A stretch of 64,000 bases of DNA from Agroathelia rolfsii (lineage: Eukaryota > Basidiomycota > Agaricomycetes > Amylocorticiales > Amylocorticiaceae): positions 186,001 to 250,000 of the forward strand of contig JABRWF010000008.1 of NCBI GenBank assembly GCA_018343915.1, in the 5' to 3' direction. Each line of letters begins with the position of its first letter. Within the stretch, counting starts at the first letter, position 1. The notes under the pieces are model-generated. The model saw nothing but the letters and a program-made list of their open reading frames with translations, did no database searches and was not told the DNA's origin. Position numbers and translations under genes: made by a program. Positions 12,462 to 25,201 of this stretch are shown in pieces.

Positions 12462-15396
12462 TTAGACAACCCTGCCAATTGTGCTATCAAGAACGGAAGA
12501 TGCAGTAGGGGAAAAAGAGCTTATTGTCTCAGGGTCTTTCGATTGGCAGAAGGTATCTTGGCCAATGCGCTCCCGTATATCGTCTCCCTCCTCTTCGCCA
12601 TGATCATAAAAAATAGAATATGAGCCATTCGGATCACGACTCGTCGCCAATCTTTTTTGTGACGAGCCCTTAGCGCCTGTGAATGCATAGCCAACATGCA
12701 AGTGATTATCGAGTTGTTCTGCTTTCTTGGAAGTAGGCGACTGTGGCCGAATACCTTCCTGAAGCTCAAGAGAGTCAGGTGGTTCCGGCTCACGAGGAGT
12801 CTCTCCTGTTCCATTTGTGGCGCTTCTGCTTTTTTCTTCTGAGCTGCCAGACCCGGTTAGGTCATGATACGAATTATATGGATGTTGAGCCATTGAGGTA
12901 CGGGGATAATTCATGGTAATGGTAGCGGCTTCTCCACCCATCTGCATCAGGTCCTGAGGCTTTTGCTCTCCGTCGAATAGTGCTGCAGTTTCTTCCAGTG
13001 TACGACCGCTAAATATATATATATATATATTAGTGCCACTGGAAATACTCCTTTCCGATTTGAAATAGCTTTACCGAGTTTCAACCGCCCAAGCAAGGAT
13101 ACAAGAAAGCTCTAGTACAAGCCACCCACAGTACACAATATACTAAATCGACCATGAGTATGTGGAAAAAGAAATAATGATAATAATAAAAAGAAATGAC
13201 GTACATATTTCCAACTTATCGCATCTAGTGCCCAAGGATTGACAAATAAATTGAATCCTTGAGTTAGATATATTGTGAGGTTCTGGGGGAAATCAGAAAG
13301 AAGTTGATCAATTTGCAAGCCAACTTTGAGGTAACCGGCGTATATGAAGATTGAACAGCGCACGAGGTACTTACCATGACGGCAAATCCGCGCGCGCGGA
13401 TATTATACGGGAGAATCTCGAGTGAATATGCTACCACTAATGGAGTGTAGGCGACGTCATAGAACAGGTAAAAAAGAAAAATGAGTGGAACGGTCGCTGT
13501 ATGGGGAGGAAAATTAAGTACATCAAGGGGTAGGCGAATAGCACCGAAAACACACCTCGTGCAGATGCGGCGTTGCCCGAAGTATTGAAGAGGGCGGTTG
13601 TAAGCGTCCACATAGAGAAAACTGCTTATCGTTAGACTGGCTTTCTGGCCTGTTGGCAGCATTAACACGAGTGGGTACGAACCAATAAGCATCCCGATAT
13701 TCGAAGTAACGAAGATTTTTCGTCGTCCCACTTTATCGATGAGGAGTGCACCAGTCATAGCCACGCAAAAATTGAACACCTAACAATGTGTAATTGTCCT
13801 TAGCTAGCGTAAAAGGACTGTTAGCGCGAGTACATACCTGTAAACCACCATTGATCGCCGCTTTCGTGCTGGTCTTATGGATTCCAACACCCTCCAAGAC
13901 GAGGTTGATATAATAACTCACTAAACCATTGCCACTATAAATAGTATGATGTTGAGGAAGTTTATCAATCTAAAAGAAAAGTATTTCATACCTCCATTGA
14001 GAGAAGATGGCGACAGCAATTATTATTCTCATCCTCTTCCTGTTCCCCGGCGTTGCTACAAGGGTGCGCCATGATGTGGTTTGAGAGATTTCCTTCTCTG
14101 TTTTAAGTGCGTGCCGAATCTGAGCCATTTCGAACTGGACTAAGGGGTCACGCTCATCTCCACCATTTGCATGATATTTGGCAAGGGTTTTTGCGGCTTG
14201 TGACTCCTAGTTTCAATGAGAACTATCGGAACAAGTGATTTGCTTTCTGTTTACGTACCAGACCTTTGGAAACGAGAAAACGCGGACTTTCAGGTAAAAA
14301 CCTAAATAATGTTAGTTACTATGTGTCAACAAGGCTATATTACCCAATACTCACCATGCAAAAACTACTTGAAGCAGAGGAACTACGGCTTGGATTAAGG
14401 TTGGGACTTTCCACGACCATATAGATGTCTCGGCTTGGGTATATGCCGCAAAACAGATCCATGCCGCTTCAAAGGCAACATGAGGTAAAGAATAATGAAT
14501 GCACTTTGACTTCTACTCACAGAGTATGCTGCCCACATACCATGTGGTATTGAATATAGACGTAATTTTTCCACGCTTGAAACGAGAGAAATTCAAGAGT
14601 AGAAGTGAGGAAGATTAGGACATGACCATACCTGTGTCGGATATGCCAATTCTGTTATAAGCAGTGGAGATGCATTAACATTAAAGGTGAGACCAAAACC
14701 AACTAAATACTATCAGTTAGTAGATGTCTCCATCAAATAATTATGAAGACGTACCGAGCAATCTTGCACCAACAAGAACAGACACAGATGTAGCACATGC
14801 TTGCAAAGTTACACCGGCCAACATGATGATTGAGCCTACAAACAGAGTAGCTCTCCTTCCAAAGACATCGGAAACAAATGGGGTGAAAGGAAGTCCCTAA
14901 ACGACAGAGAAGATTACATTTCTATTTCAGGAGTTTGTTGAAAGTGAAGGATATGTGCATACAATCAATCCACCAATACTTTGAGCACTATTGATGAGTC
15001 CTTGTGAAATTATACCACAGTTGAGCTGTAATCAGAAACTGAGAAACCATTTTCCATTTACCTAGCGTCTTTCCGCTTGGGTGTCCGAAGTAATTTTGCC
15101 AACTAGGTAAGATTTGAAGACCTACAGTCGAGCGAAATTAAAAATCAGGATCACGTGCCGGTCAAACTTCGCCCATACCGTTAAGTACTGAGGAATCCAA
15201 GCCATTGACAGATGCGGTAAACAGTGGCAAGAGGAGCCAAAGATTCAACATCAAGATGCCTGGATATATAATATATGTTGATATTGCTCGATTATAAATT
15301 AACGTTGGAAGCAGTATTCTACGTACCACGGTTTCGCCACCAATATCCATGATGAATGAAATCGACGATTGTCCATTCAGGAAGTTCACGAGGCAT
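12462..15396 (-). CDS. MFS sugar transporter (hexose/lactose permease-like)
   Basis: This is a twelve-span plasma-membrane sugar transporter of the fungal sugar porter family. It carries WWRNRGILMLNLWLLLPLF, a GLDSSVLNG motif, QRGKITSIFNTTWYVGS, PESPRFLVSKG in the central loop, the GNGLVSYYINLVLEGVGI segment, DKVGRRKIF and, at the end of the last helix, VETRGRTLEETAALFDG (PETKGR motif). The chosen start is the ATG of MPRELPEWTIVDF. In relatives this segment is preceded by a few tens of residues, so a further upstream exon is possible. After the transporter core comes an unusually long hydrophilic C-terminal tail of roughly 160 residues with many Ser, Glu and Pro. The stop is TAA at 12464-12462. 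The substrate cannot be fixed from sequence. Confidence 0.88.
13013..13030. repeat. (TA)n microsatellite
   Basis: A short TA dinucleotide run inside an intron of the sugar transporter gene. Confidence 0.8.
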
Positions 15397-17557
15397 AGCT
15401 TTGACGGTATTGTCCGACAGGGGTTACGCCCCCGCACAATAATATAGCAATCTATTGGTTGAGTGTGATGGACAGAGAAACGAGGGGGTAAGAGGAGCAA
15501 CCATGGTCGTGAGAAGGCGTGTGATATATAGACTTCATCTTGGCGCCGTCTAAGGACCGTGAAGAGACCGCAGCCACGGAAGGGGGTCAAATCACATTGT
15601 CATTGGACGGAAAAACTCGTAGGTGAACATGATGCCTATAGTTTAGACATCTTTTGATTCTACCGTGGCGCTGGCGCTGGCCTGGCCTCATCAAGGGTCA
15701 TCTCCGATGCACCGCATTCGTCTCCTGAATTGATGTGAAGATAGAGACTGGGAAGAGAAAGCGATCTTAAACCGTACATGTATCACCCATACCATATTCC
15801 ATGGCGATGGAAATCAAGGACAGGGCTTTTGGCGCGGCGATGCAAGGACGCTTGAATTGCTGAGAAGCCGTGTGCTGCTGGCAACAGCCAGCGCAGAAGG
15901 TCACATGGATCTGGAGCCCCGCATTCAGGCACACGTGACTAGCTTGTCTTCAACACCTTTTTAGACTTGGGTTCTCCGTTCATTTCCACATGATACATTC
16001 AGCCGGGCCGCGGTATGATTGGGCTTGGAGTTGCCAGCAGAATTTGTAATGAATGAATGAATGAAATCAAGGCTACATGACAACCACGTCAGTACTGGGG
16101 CTATGTAAGGACTTACCAGTAGCTTGAAACGCTCCCTTCTTTCCGTACGCCACCCCCTACACTGACGGATGCCAAGGTTGGATCTCGTTCATGCAATGCT
16201 GTCGCTGAGCGCAGCGACGCTACAAAGGAAATATTTCGTCTTCAAAGGCGCATGAATGTCTAGCTATCCAAGGCTGATAGCTATCGCCTTGTCCAATTTA
16301 CTTCTATTTAATATTTGAATCCGCTGTCTATGCTGAAGTTGCAAGGTCCGGAGGATTACCTTCTCAACCGTCATGGCCGCATCGGGTGTCAGTTTTCTCG
16401 TTGTCGTCAGGAGAAGATGCTTATTCAGTACATCGAATAATTCCGGACACCCGGAGCCAATGAACACAAGATGCAAATGGCTAAGTTCCTTCGGATTTGT
16501 TGTGCCTGAAACTTGTCACACAGGGTATTGTAACTAGAGGAATAGACATTGGAGTTCCACAAGCGGTTATACGGCATCGTCATAGCCTCAAATCAGCAAA
16601 ATGACCCTTCTGCGTGCAGCGCTACGCCCCCTGAAGGACTATCATAAGAACTGATCAATGAATACCGATAGGCACAAATGTACGAATAAATATTCGACAT
16701 TTGACCATGAGTCGTGATGAGGACACATCGAACCCTTATTTGTTTTCTTGTCAGGGTAACGAAGAAAATATTAGCCTTGACCAAGGTGATGTCGAGAATA
16801 GGAAAATTGCTATTATTTATCCGTGTATGTGAACTGTAAATGAAACTTGAAGCTTGAAGAGGTATTTAAACTGTTGCGACAACAGGACAATATCAGGACT
16901 CTGGAAAGTACGGTAACTGTTTGTGTCAATGGTAGCTCAGCTCCGAAGAATCGGGTGAGCAAGCGGTAATGAAGAGCGCATAGGGCATAGCAATGGAACT
17001 TGGTAAAAAAATAGCCAAGGTGATACATGCAATAGCGTGCTTTAGATGACAGAAGCAAGACATATCCAGAGGCGTCTGACGTAATCGGCCGACATAGAGT
17101 TGGAGCTCCGCTTAAATATGAGCACATATAAGGTCGCTCGCTTCTCGAGTGTTCAACCGGTTGAATTTTCCGCTCTGCCTGCATCTCCGAGCTTCCGACG
17201 TCAGTGTTCCATTGACAGTGGTTGTTTCGGGCGCGATGCAACATCGTAGACAGCGATGTAAAAGGCTTCGATCTGGAGTGATATGCCTCTTTAATCGCTC
17301 TGAGTATGGGGTTTCTCACCTGCAAGGAGTTTCATGATGTGGCAACAAATAATCGTATGATAAATTTATTTTCGTAGAAATGATAGCGTCGGTGTTCGTA
17401 TGTACTCCAATACCAATACCAATACATGAATAATCTCAATGCAATTTTTGCCACGTTGCACCTCCCACTGACCCAACCATTGCAAAAAATAGTGCCATAC
17501 AAATGCTGACATACTTGTACATAGTAGCAAATCAAGAAGTTATCATATTATGTGGTG
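15397..17557. other. 2.2-kb intergenic region upstream of the sugar transporter
   Basis: Likely holds the transporter promoter next to 15397. Elsewhere there are open frames, notably on the minus strand near 16264-16476 and 16813-17325, that show no recognisable domain. A GAAT tetranucleotide run sits near 16050. I could not support a gene here. Confidence 0.4.
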
Positions 17558-19432
17558 TCATTTTTTCTTCAAGCTACTCAACATCCCACGAAGTATACCA
17601 GCGTTATCATCGGCTTTACCTACGGGGCTTAATATGCTCGGTATCATAATACCACCAACTTCACTCTTCATATGATGTTAGAAAGATGAGTTAAACGATG
17701 GACAAACGACGTACCCCTCCGAAATCGAATGTACCCATCTGTGAGTTTTGATGTCGACCTATTTTACGTTTCTTTTTCTTGGGTTGATCCTGGGATATGA
17801 CCTCGGCGTCTTCATCGGCAACTTCTGGAGTAGGTTCTTTTTTCTTCTTTGAAGTAGATGCCGTGTTTTTCTTCTTAGTAGATGGTTTCGACCTCTCACT
17901 TTCGTCCGCCGTAGCTTTGCCAGTTTTTTTAGATGTCTTGACAACCACTTCGCCCGGGTCTGGGGAGCTGCGCCGTTTACCCTTATTATTCCTGGGCGCC
18001 GCTGCCTGGTCGTTTTCAGCAGCGTTTGTTAAAGATTCCGTACTTCTTTCATCAGCTACTCGTTTCTTGCCTTGAGAAGGCATGCGTTTGGTGATAGCAA
18101 TATGGGGTTGTGATACCTCTTTCATGAGAGGCTCATGACCTGCCTCGTCAGCTGTATTGGCGGACCTAGAACTGTCGGCTGCAGCCTCCTGCATTTTGGC
18201 ACGTTTAATTTCAGTCTGTGAAAATGTGTCAGATCATAAAGCACAAGCGTCGAAGTAGACGTACCTCAAGTTTAACGATCTTGGCTTGGAGGCTTTCGAT
18301 TTGCCCCTGCGCCTGATCCAACTGTTCTTTCGAAGCCTTAGCTTCAGCGTCATACTGTTCTGCATACTCGTTGGCCTCATCTAGCTCTTTCTACTAACAA
18401 AATTGCAAATGAGCAGTTTCTTTGATATGAAAGATAACAACCGACCTGCTGGGCCTCTAACGCCTCTTTATACTTCTCTATTCTTCGCCGTTCTTTTTTA
18501 ATAGTCCTCTCATCTTCTTCTATTTGATTGTGGGCAGTAGATAATTCCTCTTCTAGCCGTGTCGCTCGATTCCCCAGTTTGACATTGTTGGCTCTCAAAG
18601 CCTCTACCTCTGCGCCCCCAGCGGATTCAAATTGTTTCCATTTCTCGACTTGGTTCCGCAAATTCTCGTTGGCCCGTACGAGTTCTTCGTAATCACTGAG
18701 CTGGAGCGTGAGACGGTCGATTTTGGCGACACAGGCTGTGTGTGTAGCAACGAGAGAAGTGTGTTCACGTTGTAATGCGGTGTATTGTTTCTGCAGGAGA
18801 TGATTAGAACTATCAGATAATAAATGAGAGTGACTTGCCTCTTCTTTACCTCGAAGTGTCTCAAGGGTCTCTAAATCAGTCCCTTTCCGAGTAGCTTCCT
18901 TCATTGCAGCTTCATATTGCAGGGAGAGCTCGGCCATTTCTGCTTCAATACCATTTCGAGCTTTCTCCAGCTCTGCTTCTAAAACCCAGATGCGATCTTC
19001 TAGCTCATCCTCTTTGGCTTGAAAAAGCACTATCCGGTAATCCCGCTGGAGCATGGATACCCTGAGTTTCCTATTAGTCTCTTTCTCGTCCAATAGGATG
19101 CCCTTGACACGTTCAAGTTCAGCGAGTGTCTGGAGTTGCTCGATGTTGTAATATCCTTGCATAACGTCGCAGCCGTCCCGCCAGTCCTGCCGTTCTTCAC
19201 GCCACCGAACTTGCATTTGAGACATAGTTTCCTTTCCTCGCTGCTTCTCAAGAGCAAGTGTCTCCGAGCTGGCATCGAGGGCGCCCTGGAGTGATTTGAT
19301 AGTCGATTCTAGTGTCTTGATACGTCGATTGAGCTCTTCAACATGGACGGACGATGATAAACCGGTGACATTGGCTTGTTTGGTAGGGCTAGCTATCCTA
19401 TTAGGCATGTGCACACTGCGAGAGAGATTCAT
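17558..19432 (-). CDS. nuclear-type coiled-coil protein, function unknown
   Basis: I do not recognise a named family. The N-terminal 40 residues are unstructured. The following 350 or so are heptad-rich coiled coil with many Glu, Leu, Lys and Gln (for example EELNRRIKTLESTIKSLQG and QIEEDERTIKKERRRIEKY). A second coiled-coil exon reads KELDEANEYAEQYDAEAK. The C-terminal third is low-complexity and basic, with several Lys clusters. One of these, QPKKKKRKIG, is a textbook monopartite nuclear localisation signal. The last exon encodes EVGGIMIPSILSPVGKADD and ends LLSSLKKK-type at TGA 17560-17558. The nuclear location is inferred from the basic clusters only. The start at 19432 is the first Met of the long exon. 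Confidence 0.8.
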
Positions 19433-19730
19433 AGCTAGGTTTCCATGTGCTTTAGGAGTTTGTGTAACGCTGGATATAGCTTATAGTGTTATGACTGGGA
19501 ACAAGACAAACACGGTCACGAGACTAGGGTATATCGGAGTGCGAAATCTCACAAGAAGCTGCAGAAGAGTAGTGTCTGCTGGGCCATTTCCTCATGATCG
19601 GCCTTTCGTAGTGTTATACGTAGTATCACTGGTAGTGGTATATCTATTCCTACTGTAGATAGTAAGCTGTTCCATATATATTGTATATTAAGTATATTAG
19701 ACATGATCATGCCCCCAGTCTTCAAGTGCC

Positions 19731-21626
19731 CTACTCCTCATCAGATTCCTCAGGTGCAATGGTCATCATGTCGTTTAGACTTTCGAAGACGGAATTAGTA
19801 AAAAACCTTTCAACTGCAATAGTTTCAATCCATTTACCAGTGCACGAAATCTTTGACGGTGCGTGCCGCTTCCCCGAGCAAGTGACGAAAATCATCTGAG
19901 AGCACTTCGTCATCGGTGAAATACTTCACTACAGCGAATGAACGACATTTCAACAGATCAATATCCCTACAAGATTTAGTACGGTAAGCCAGGTGCTTGC
20001 TTGACATGTGTGCAAAAAAGGCTTACTCATGCCCTTTATCGATGCCTTTTGGCGCCACTTTGAGCTCATCTTCGCCACCGAAGATATTTTGTCTCTTTCC
20101 CTGTGGATGTGGCTTGGCCGGACCAAAGTTATTAACGAACTCAGGCGCTGTAATGATGTCGCGAAGGCGCGTGGGTGATCGTAATATATTGGATCTGGAG
20201 GAAATAGCTAAGGAATGAAGCTGGAGATCGATAAAAAGCCACGCACCGAATGGTGGACAACTCATTTTTAGCAGGGCACCAAGACCCCGCCGCTAATAAG
20301 CTCTCTCCGCCAGATTTGACTATATAAGCAGTTATTCCAGTTGCGCTCATTTAAAAAGGATCAGAAGCGTACTAGCGCTGAAAACAGACAGGCCGCATTT
20401 AGCTACAGATGTTGGTCAATGTAGTTTAGACAACCTACACATGATCTGTATTCATTTATGCAAGCTTTGTCAACGCTGATAATGAGGGGGTTTACAAGGA
20501 ATGGATAGTTACATGCCGCGAAAATACCTTTCCTCCCGCTGCGCGAAAATGTGGCAGAAAATCCTTTCTTGTAGGGCGTTTTATCATTGCTGAATCGTAC
20601 CTAAGACAGGTAACTGGCATGAGTGGAAAGGATTCCAAACAAAGCCAGAAAAACTAATTCGTTTGGGCAATTATGAACAAGACAGACGCGAGCGAGATAT
20701 ATCCTTGGGTTGTGTGACGGATTCAATTTATGCTTGGACCACTTACATCACGATAGATGCGGTGTACTACATCTTTAGGCGGCAAAGGTGGAATGTGCGG
20801 ATCAATCTCTGTTAGGATATCCGTAAAAGACTCTATGAAGTCTTTGAACTCTTTCTCTGTCAGGCGATAATATTTTTCTGTAATGTGGTCAGTGCAATCG
20901 TAAGGGGGAGTGTTCAAGTGCGGAGGAATATACCATTCTCTTTAAACCTTAAGGATACGTAAATCGATATGAAATAGCAATCGCAAATTAAGGAGAAATG
21001 AGATTACCATTCACGGTTGTTGTACTTTGGGTCTTTGAGTTTTGCTAAAAAGTCAAGAGTATTCCTGGATATTTGGCCCTGGGGGACTGTTCTAGAGTGT
21101 TGGCACGTGGATTAAACGCCTTGAAAAAGTACTGCCTACCCCATCCAGTCTTCGGAGGTTCTATGACATTTAGTTCTTCAACGTATTCCCCAGTGAACTC
21201 ATCGTCCGTCTCCTCGGATCCACCTCCGGAAGCGAGATTTTGCGAGCGTTTAATGTTCTCTGTAGAGTCGGCCTTAGCCCTCTTCCGTGAAGGTATCTTC
21301 TTCACAGGCGTGTTCGAGACACGCTTCCTTTTGGGCTTTGATGCCTTGCCATTCTTGCGGGTCGGGACGCTGTAGTCAACATCCTCTTCATCAAGCGCGT
21401 CGCTATCTAGCTCGGGCTCAACGGATTCATCGCTTTCATTGCTGGGGGCCTCTTCTGCATCGGTAACCGAGCTAGCTGAATCTTCGACAGAGTCTATCTT
21501 AGCTGGCTTCAAGTTCCTGTTGCGACCCCTTGAGTGTGAGCCATGGGTTGGCTGCCGCTTTGGTGTGGTTGATTTCTTGCTTATTCTCGAGCCAGCCTTA
21601 CGAGAAGTTTTGCGAGCTGGGGCCAT
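19731..21626 (-). CDS. DUF2461 (TIGR02453) domain protein with disordered N-terminal extension
   Basis: The biochemical role of DUF2461 is not known. The first 150 residues are disordered, with alternating basic and acidic blocks (MAPARKTSRKAGSRISKKS, then an acidic Ser/Asp/Glu segment and two Lys/Arg clusters). The domain follows: GQISRNTLDFLAKLKDPKYN, NREW, YRLTEKEFKDFIESFTDIL, DPHIPPLPPKDVVHRIYRDV, GGESLLAAGSWCPAKNELST and a C-terminal LLKCRSFAVVKYFTDDEVL. These match fungal members of the family in order and spacing. Two introns of 42 and about 58 nt repair the frame, one before the GQIS motif and one before the terminal LNDMMTIAPEESDEE. The stop is at 19731. The basic N-terminus suggests a nuclear protein. 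Confidence 0.88.
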
Positions 21627-21931
21627 TTCAAAGGCAGTAATGCGTTGTTGAATTTAGTAACCAATTGTTAACACGATCCAAGGAACAGCCAGTCGCGGTG
21701 GCGCTGTATTGCATTGGTGACGCAATTGCACCAGCGCTTGCTTCCGGCGTCGTTTAGTTGCCACTGTCGCCACCGTCACCGTGACGCGCACGGCCACTCG
21801 CTGACACCGAAATAGCAAATGGATGACTGCGGCCACAGCTGCATTGGCTTCACCTTGAAGACATTCATCACTATCTTCACCATTTCACTACAAAAGATTG
21901 CTTTCATAAATTCCATAGATTACGTCTCCCA
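21627..21931. promoter_or_regulatory. divergent promoter between the DUF2461 gene and the Gln-rich gene
   Basis: About 305 nt separate two outward-facing start codons. The segment is GC-rich in the middle and contains the inverted repeat GTCAC-C-GTGAC at 21775-21785. The same 12-mer recurs in the divergent promoter near 30081. Confidence 0.45.
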
Positions 21932-23016
21932 ATGAGCTCGTTCTCTAACAATCCATTCATAGATGATCCTACAAACGCACATACTCGATTCCCCGATATA
22001 TCAGCCGGCTCCTTGAGCCCACCCAGCGGGCAATCGTGGCAGCCGCAATTCCAACAACCATCCAATCTGCAGACTCCGATATCTCCAGTCTACAGTGGCT
22101 CGCAATTCATGTCATCACCATATGCGCAAAATCAAGGTTACAGTGGCTTGCCTCAACAGCAAACGCAGACTTACACAGGATATCCGCAACAATTTGCCAA
22201 CACCAGCTACCAAACTTATCCTGCCCAGCAGCAAGGTCCATACAACTATAACCCGCAGCTGATATCTGGCCCATCGTACAACGAGGTTTCCCAATTCGAT
22301 CCATATGGTCCTTCGTATCAGCAGAATCAACACCAGAGTCAACTGGCATCTTACCAGAATAACGCTCCGAGACCTTCACCGTTCCCCACTCAGCCATCTC
22401 AGTCATATAGTCAATATCTCCCACAACAGCAACAACAGAGTCAACTGTATGGCCAACAAGGGGCAGGCTCCGGCGTCAGCAACGCTCCTCCTGGTATTTC
22501 TCATCCTCGTGACTACATCCGAAGCCATAAATCAGAACTTGAGTCCTGGGACTCCTATACATGGAAACAGTTATTGAACTGTTTCGACGCATTGCGGAAT
22601 GCTTGGGAAGCTCGGAAAAGGGAGCTTGAATCGCGGATGGGTGGACCTGGAAATGCTCTTCAACTCGGCATCTATGGTCCTAGTGGAACTGGATATGATA
22701 TAAACGGAGTGCAGCAGGTAATGCAAGATTTTATCATTCTTGTATTAAGGTGCAGTGCTGATTGACCCTCTGTTTCAGCTAATAAAACAGGCAACATTAA
22801 ACATAGGTTCGACTTTCTCTTCATTGACTCTGTCTTGTTGGCTGATCGACTGTGAAATCCTTAACGCTATTAGATTCCGTTGTGGCTTCGTCCTTTCAGA
22901 TGCACGAGGTGCATGAAGGGTACCGTCAGTCTGGTGACGCGGCTAGTAAAAGACGCGTACGGGAAAGTTCTAACGCGGCTCTTTCTGGCCTACCTGACTG
23001 GCCTGGATTGTGGTAA
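21932..23016 (+). CDS. Gln/Pro/Ser-rich protein, function unknown
   Basis: I do not recognise the family. The first 190 residues are low complexity, rich in Gln, Ser, Tyr and Pro (for example YSQYLPQQQQQSQLYGQQ), and start MSSFSNNPFIDDPTNAH; that NPF-type opening is common in endocytic adaptors. A compact, probably folded part follows: HPRDYIRSHKSELESWDSYT, WKQLLNCFDALRNAWEARKR and MGGPGNALQLGIYGP. After two introns the C-terminus reads ATLNIDSVVASSFQMHEVHE and ends GLPDWPGLW at TAA 23014-23016. The folded part looks helical and the C-terminal region may also be helical. A trafficking or prion-like assembly role would be guesswork. Confidence 0.8.
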
Positions 23017-23407
23017 AGAACTATCTGAGCAAAAGTTGTACATTTGAAAGCAGACTTCTCCTTTTCATGGGCCTTGCGATCATGCTTTATGTGTATTTGT
23101 ACCTGTTGTATATCTTTTGTTGTCGTTATATGTAATTTGGCGAACGGTGTTAGGATTCAAGTTCACAAGTAATTCTTTTTTCTACGTTCTAACATGACTG
23201 CATCATTGTACTGGATGAGCAAGGTGTCAAAGATGGAAGACATTCTCAAGAAATATATCTAATAGTATGCAAAGTTCGACACCACAATTGCATGACGCTG
23301 TGAATTGGTAATAAATCATAATATATAACAAAAGTACAGACTAGACAAGACAAAAAAGGTCACGAAACAACAGCATCAGTAGAGCTACCAATACCAGTGC
23401 TCAGTAC
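23017..23407. other. convergent intergenic spacer
   Basis: AT-rich spacer between convergent 3' ends; nothing else seen. Confidence 0.5.
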
Positions 23408-24144
23408 TCAATAACCACCCATCCCGAATCCACCATCCACCATCCCAACGCCAGGAAGAGGCATCGGCCTTGACGCCCGTGTACTTCTTCGCATATCAGG
23501 AGGCACATTCATGGGGCTGTCATGAGGGTTATTGTAGAAGGCACCCGGAGGTATGCTGCTGTTGAATGGCGGCATGTTTCGAGGGTTGTTGAATTGACTT
23601 GAGCCCAGACCGCCTCGATGAACTTGAGGTGAGCGCGCTGCAGGAGATTGGGAAATTAAATCCGTGGGTTGAGGAGGGGCATCAAGCTCAGGATGTTGAG
23701 AGCGGAGTGACTCTATTATGACAGTTGGGTCGTAGTAAAGTTTCGAGCCCATGTCGACATGGAATCTACACAGGATGTAAGTGAATGCTATGAGTGAAAC
23801 CAAGCGTTAGGACACACTGCTGAGTGCCTATATCCCACTGAGGACCGCGTTCGGCGCGGGCAGTTATGAGCAGGGAGTTCCACTGTGAAGCGCTTTCCTG
23901 GAATGGCAAGACTGTTGAGATGCTAGTAGTATAGTCAATGTCCTGTGCATCTACTGACCATGGCTTCAGACATGGCGCTTCCTGGATCATGTAAGGGCTG
24001 CTTGACGTCGACCCGTTTGTGCTGCTTGCGTGCTACAGACTTAATAGCGGCCCCCAGTTTGGAGCCAATTCTGTGTGCATTATGGCGAGGGACGAGAACT
24101 TTGATCTTTAATGGCGTAACATGGGATGTCTTGCGTTTTGCCAT
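23408..24144 (-). CDS. small basic protein with Pro/Gly-rich tail, function unknown
   Basis: No family recognised. The first exon reads MAKRKTSHVTPLKIKVLVPR and continues basic (SVARKQHKRVDVKQPLHD). A middle exon has PFQESASQWNSLLITARAER. The last exon holds GSKLYYDPTVIIESLRSQHP and a Pro/Gly/Asn-rich tail ending GGFGMGGY at 23408. Joining needs two introns with acceptable borders. The start at 24144 is the only ATG in the first exon that gives the basic N-terminus. The tail with Arg and Gly residues would suit an RNA-associated protein, but that is inference. Exon limits in the middle are uncertain. Confidence 0.55.
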
Positions 24145-24588
24145 GGCCAAACGACACGGATGACAAAGTCAGGTTTCGGTCCGGCTTCACGTTGGCCAAA
24201 CTCCGACTCTCCGAACCCCGCATCTTTGACGAACCGATCGTCTCGGGGATGCTTATAAGGATACAAACAAATATATGTACATGTACCAGCCGCAGTGTGT
24301 TTACACAAAGTACGGGGCACATCATTTTCAACAAATCTGCCTCAATGGAATCCAATCAACATGTAGATGCAGTTCCCATCTCGCTCAAGGTTCCAAAACA
24401 TTTTCATACATGGTTCATACAATGCCCCAACACAAAATTTTGATAATCTCTTGAAAAATGCGGAGTCGTGGGATGTGTAGACGCAATTTACAGGTTACAT
24501 GCTAATAACTGATGAAAGCGTGGGTAGAGCATGATAGAATGGAGGGAAATAGAGTGAGCCAAAGGAAGAAAAGAAGAGAAAAACATGC
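24145..24588. other. intergenic: promoter of the small basic protein and 3' end of RPP1
   Basis: Two copies of TTGGCCAAAC-like sequence occur near 24143 and 24192 (TTGGCCAAACTCC). No gene is seen. Confidence 0.35.
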
Positions 24589-25201
24589 TCAGTCGAAGAG
24601 ACCGAAGCCCTAAGAGAGATGACGAGGTGAGACAAGACTCTTCCAAAAAAGCATCCCGCATAACTCACCATGTCGTCGTCTGATTCCTCCTTTGCCTCCT
24701 CCTTCTTTTCTTCCTCCTTTGGCGCCTCAGCAGCGGCAGCGGCACCAGCGCCGCCGGAAGGTGCAGCAGCAGCTGCTGGGGCTCCACCGCCAGAACCAAC
24801 GTTCAGGAGCAGATCCTTAACATCCTTACCCTCTAGAGCCTTAGCCAGGAGGGTTGCCCATATGGGCTCAACTTCTACGGATGCGGCCGATACGAGGGCA
24901 AGAATTTTTTCGGCCTTTTACCCAAGTCAAAAATCAGAAAGCATGACCGTGGTTAGATCTCATCTCACGGTGATCTCAAGCAGTTCATCTGCAAGGATGA
25001 GAGCGGCATAGGCGGGTGCGAGATCAGTGGAAGCCTAGAAGACAGACATATACAAGTGAGCACAGGATTCAGAAGAGACCAGAGATGAAGTCCATCCGAG
25101 CGTGCACCGCAGCATCCATCCCAAAATCATAAAGATTGGCACAGTAGCAGGCGCAGTGCAGACGGATAGACGGTTTTCAAAAGCATTTTGATATTCACCA
25201 T
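24589..25201 (-). CDS. RPP1: 60S acidic ribosomal protein P1
   Basis: P1 pairs with P2 on uL10 to form the ribosomal stalk that recruits elongation factors. The sequence reads [20 protein letters not shown], then [40 protein letters not shown], an Ala/Gly hinge, and an acidic tail ending EESDDDMGFGLFD, the invariant P-protein C-terminus. Exon 2 is 24969-25034. The last exon (GFGLFD plus stop) is split off by an intron after the Met codon. The only start I can find that fits is the ATG at 25201-25199, immediately followed by a 164-nt GT-AG intron (25198-25035). The first exon would then contribute just the start codon. The length fits the family (about 110 residues). Confidence 0.93.

Noticed and set aside
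16264..16476. Minus-strand frame of 70 codons starting with a protein-like VFIGSGCPELFDVLNKHLL
   Set aside because: Looks somewhat protein-like and has an acceptor-like TTTCAG upstream. I could not find a start, partner exons or a family, so it is not reported as a gene.
16813..17325. Minus-strand frame of 170 codons
   Set aside because: No domain, signal or coding-like composition. Cys, Leu and Arg are scattered as expected for random sequence.
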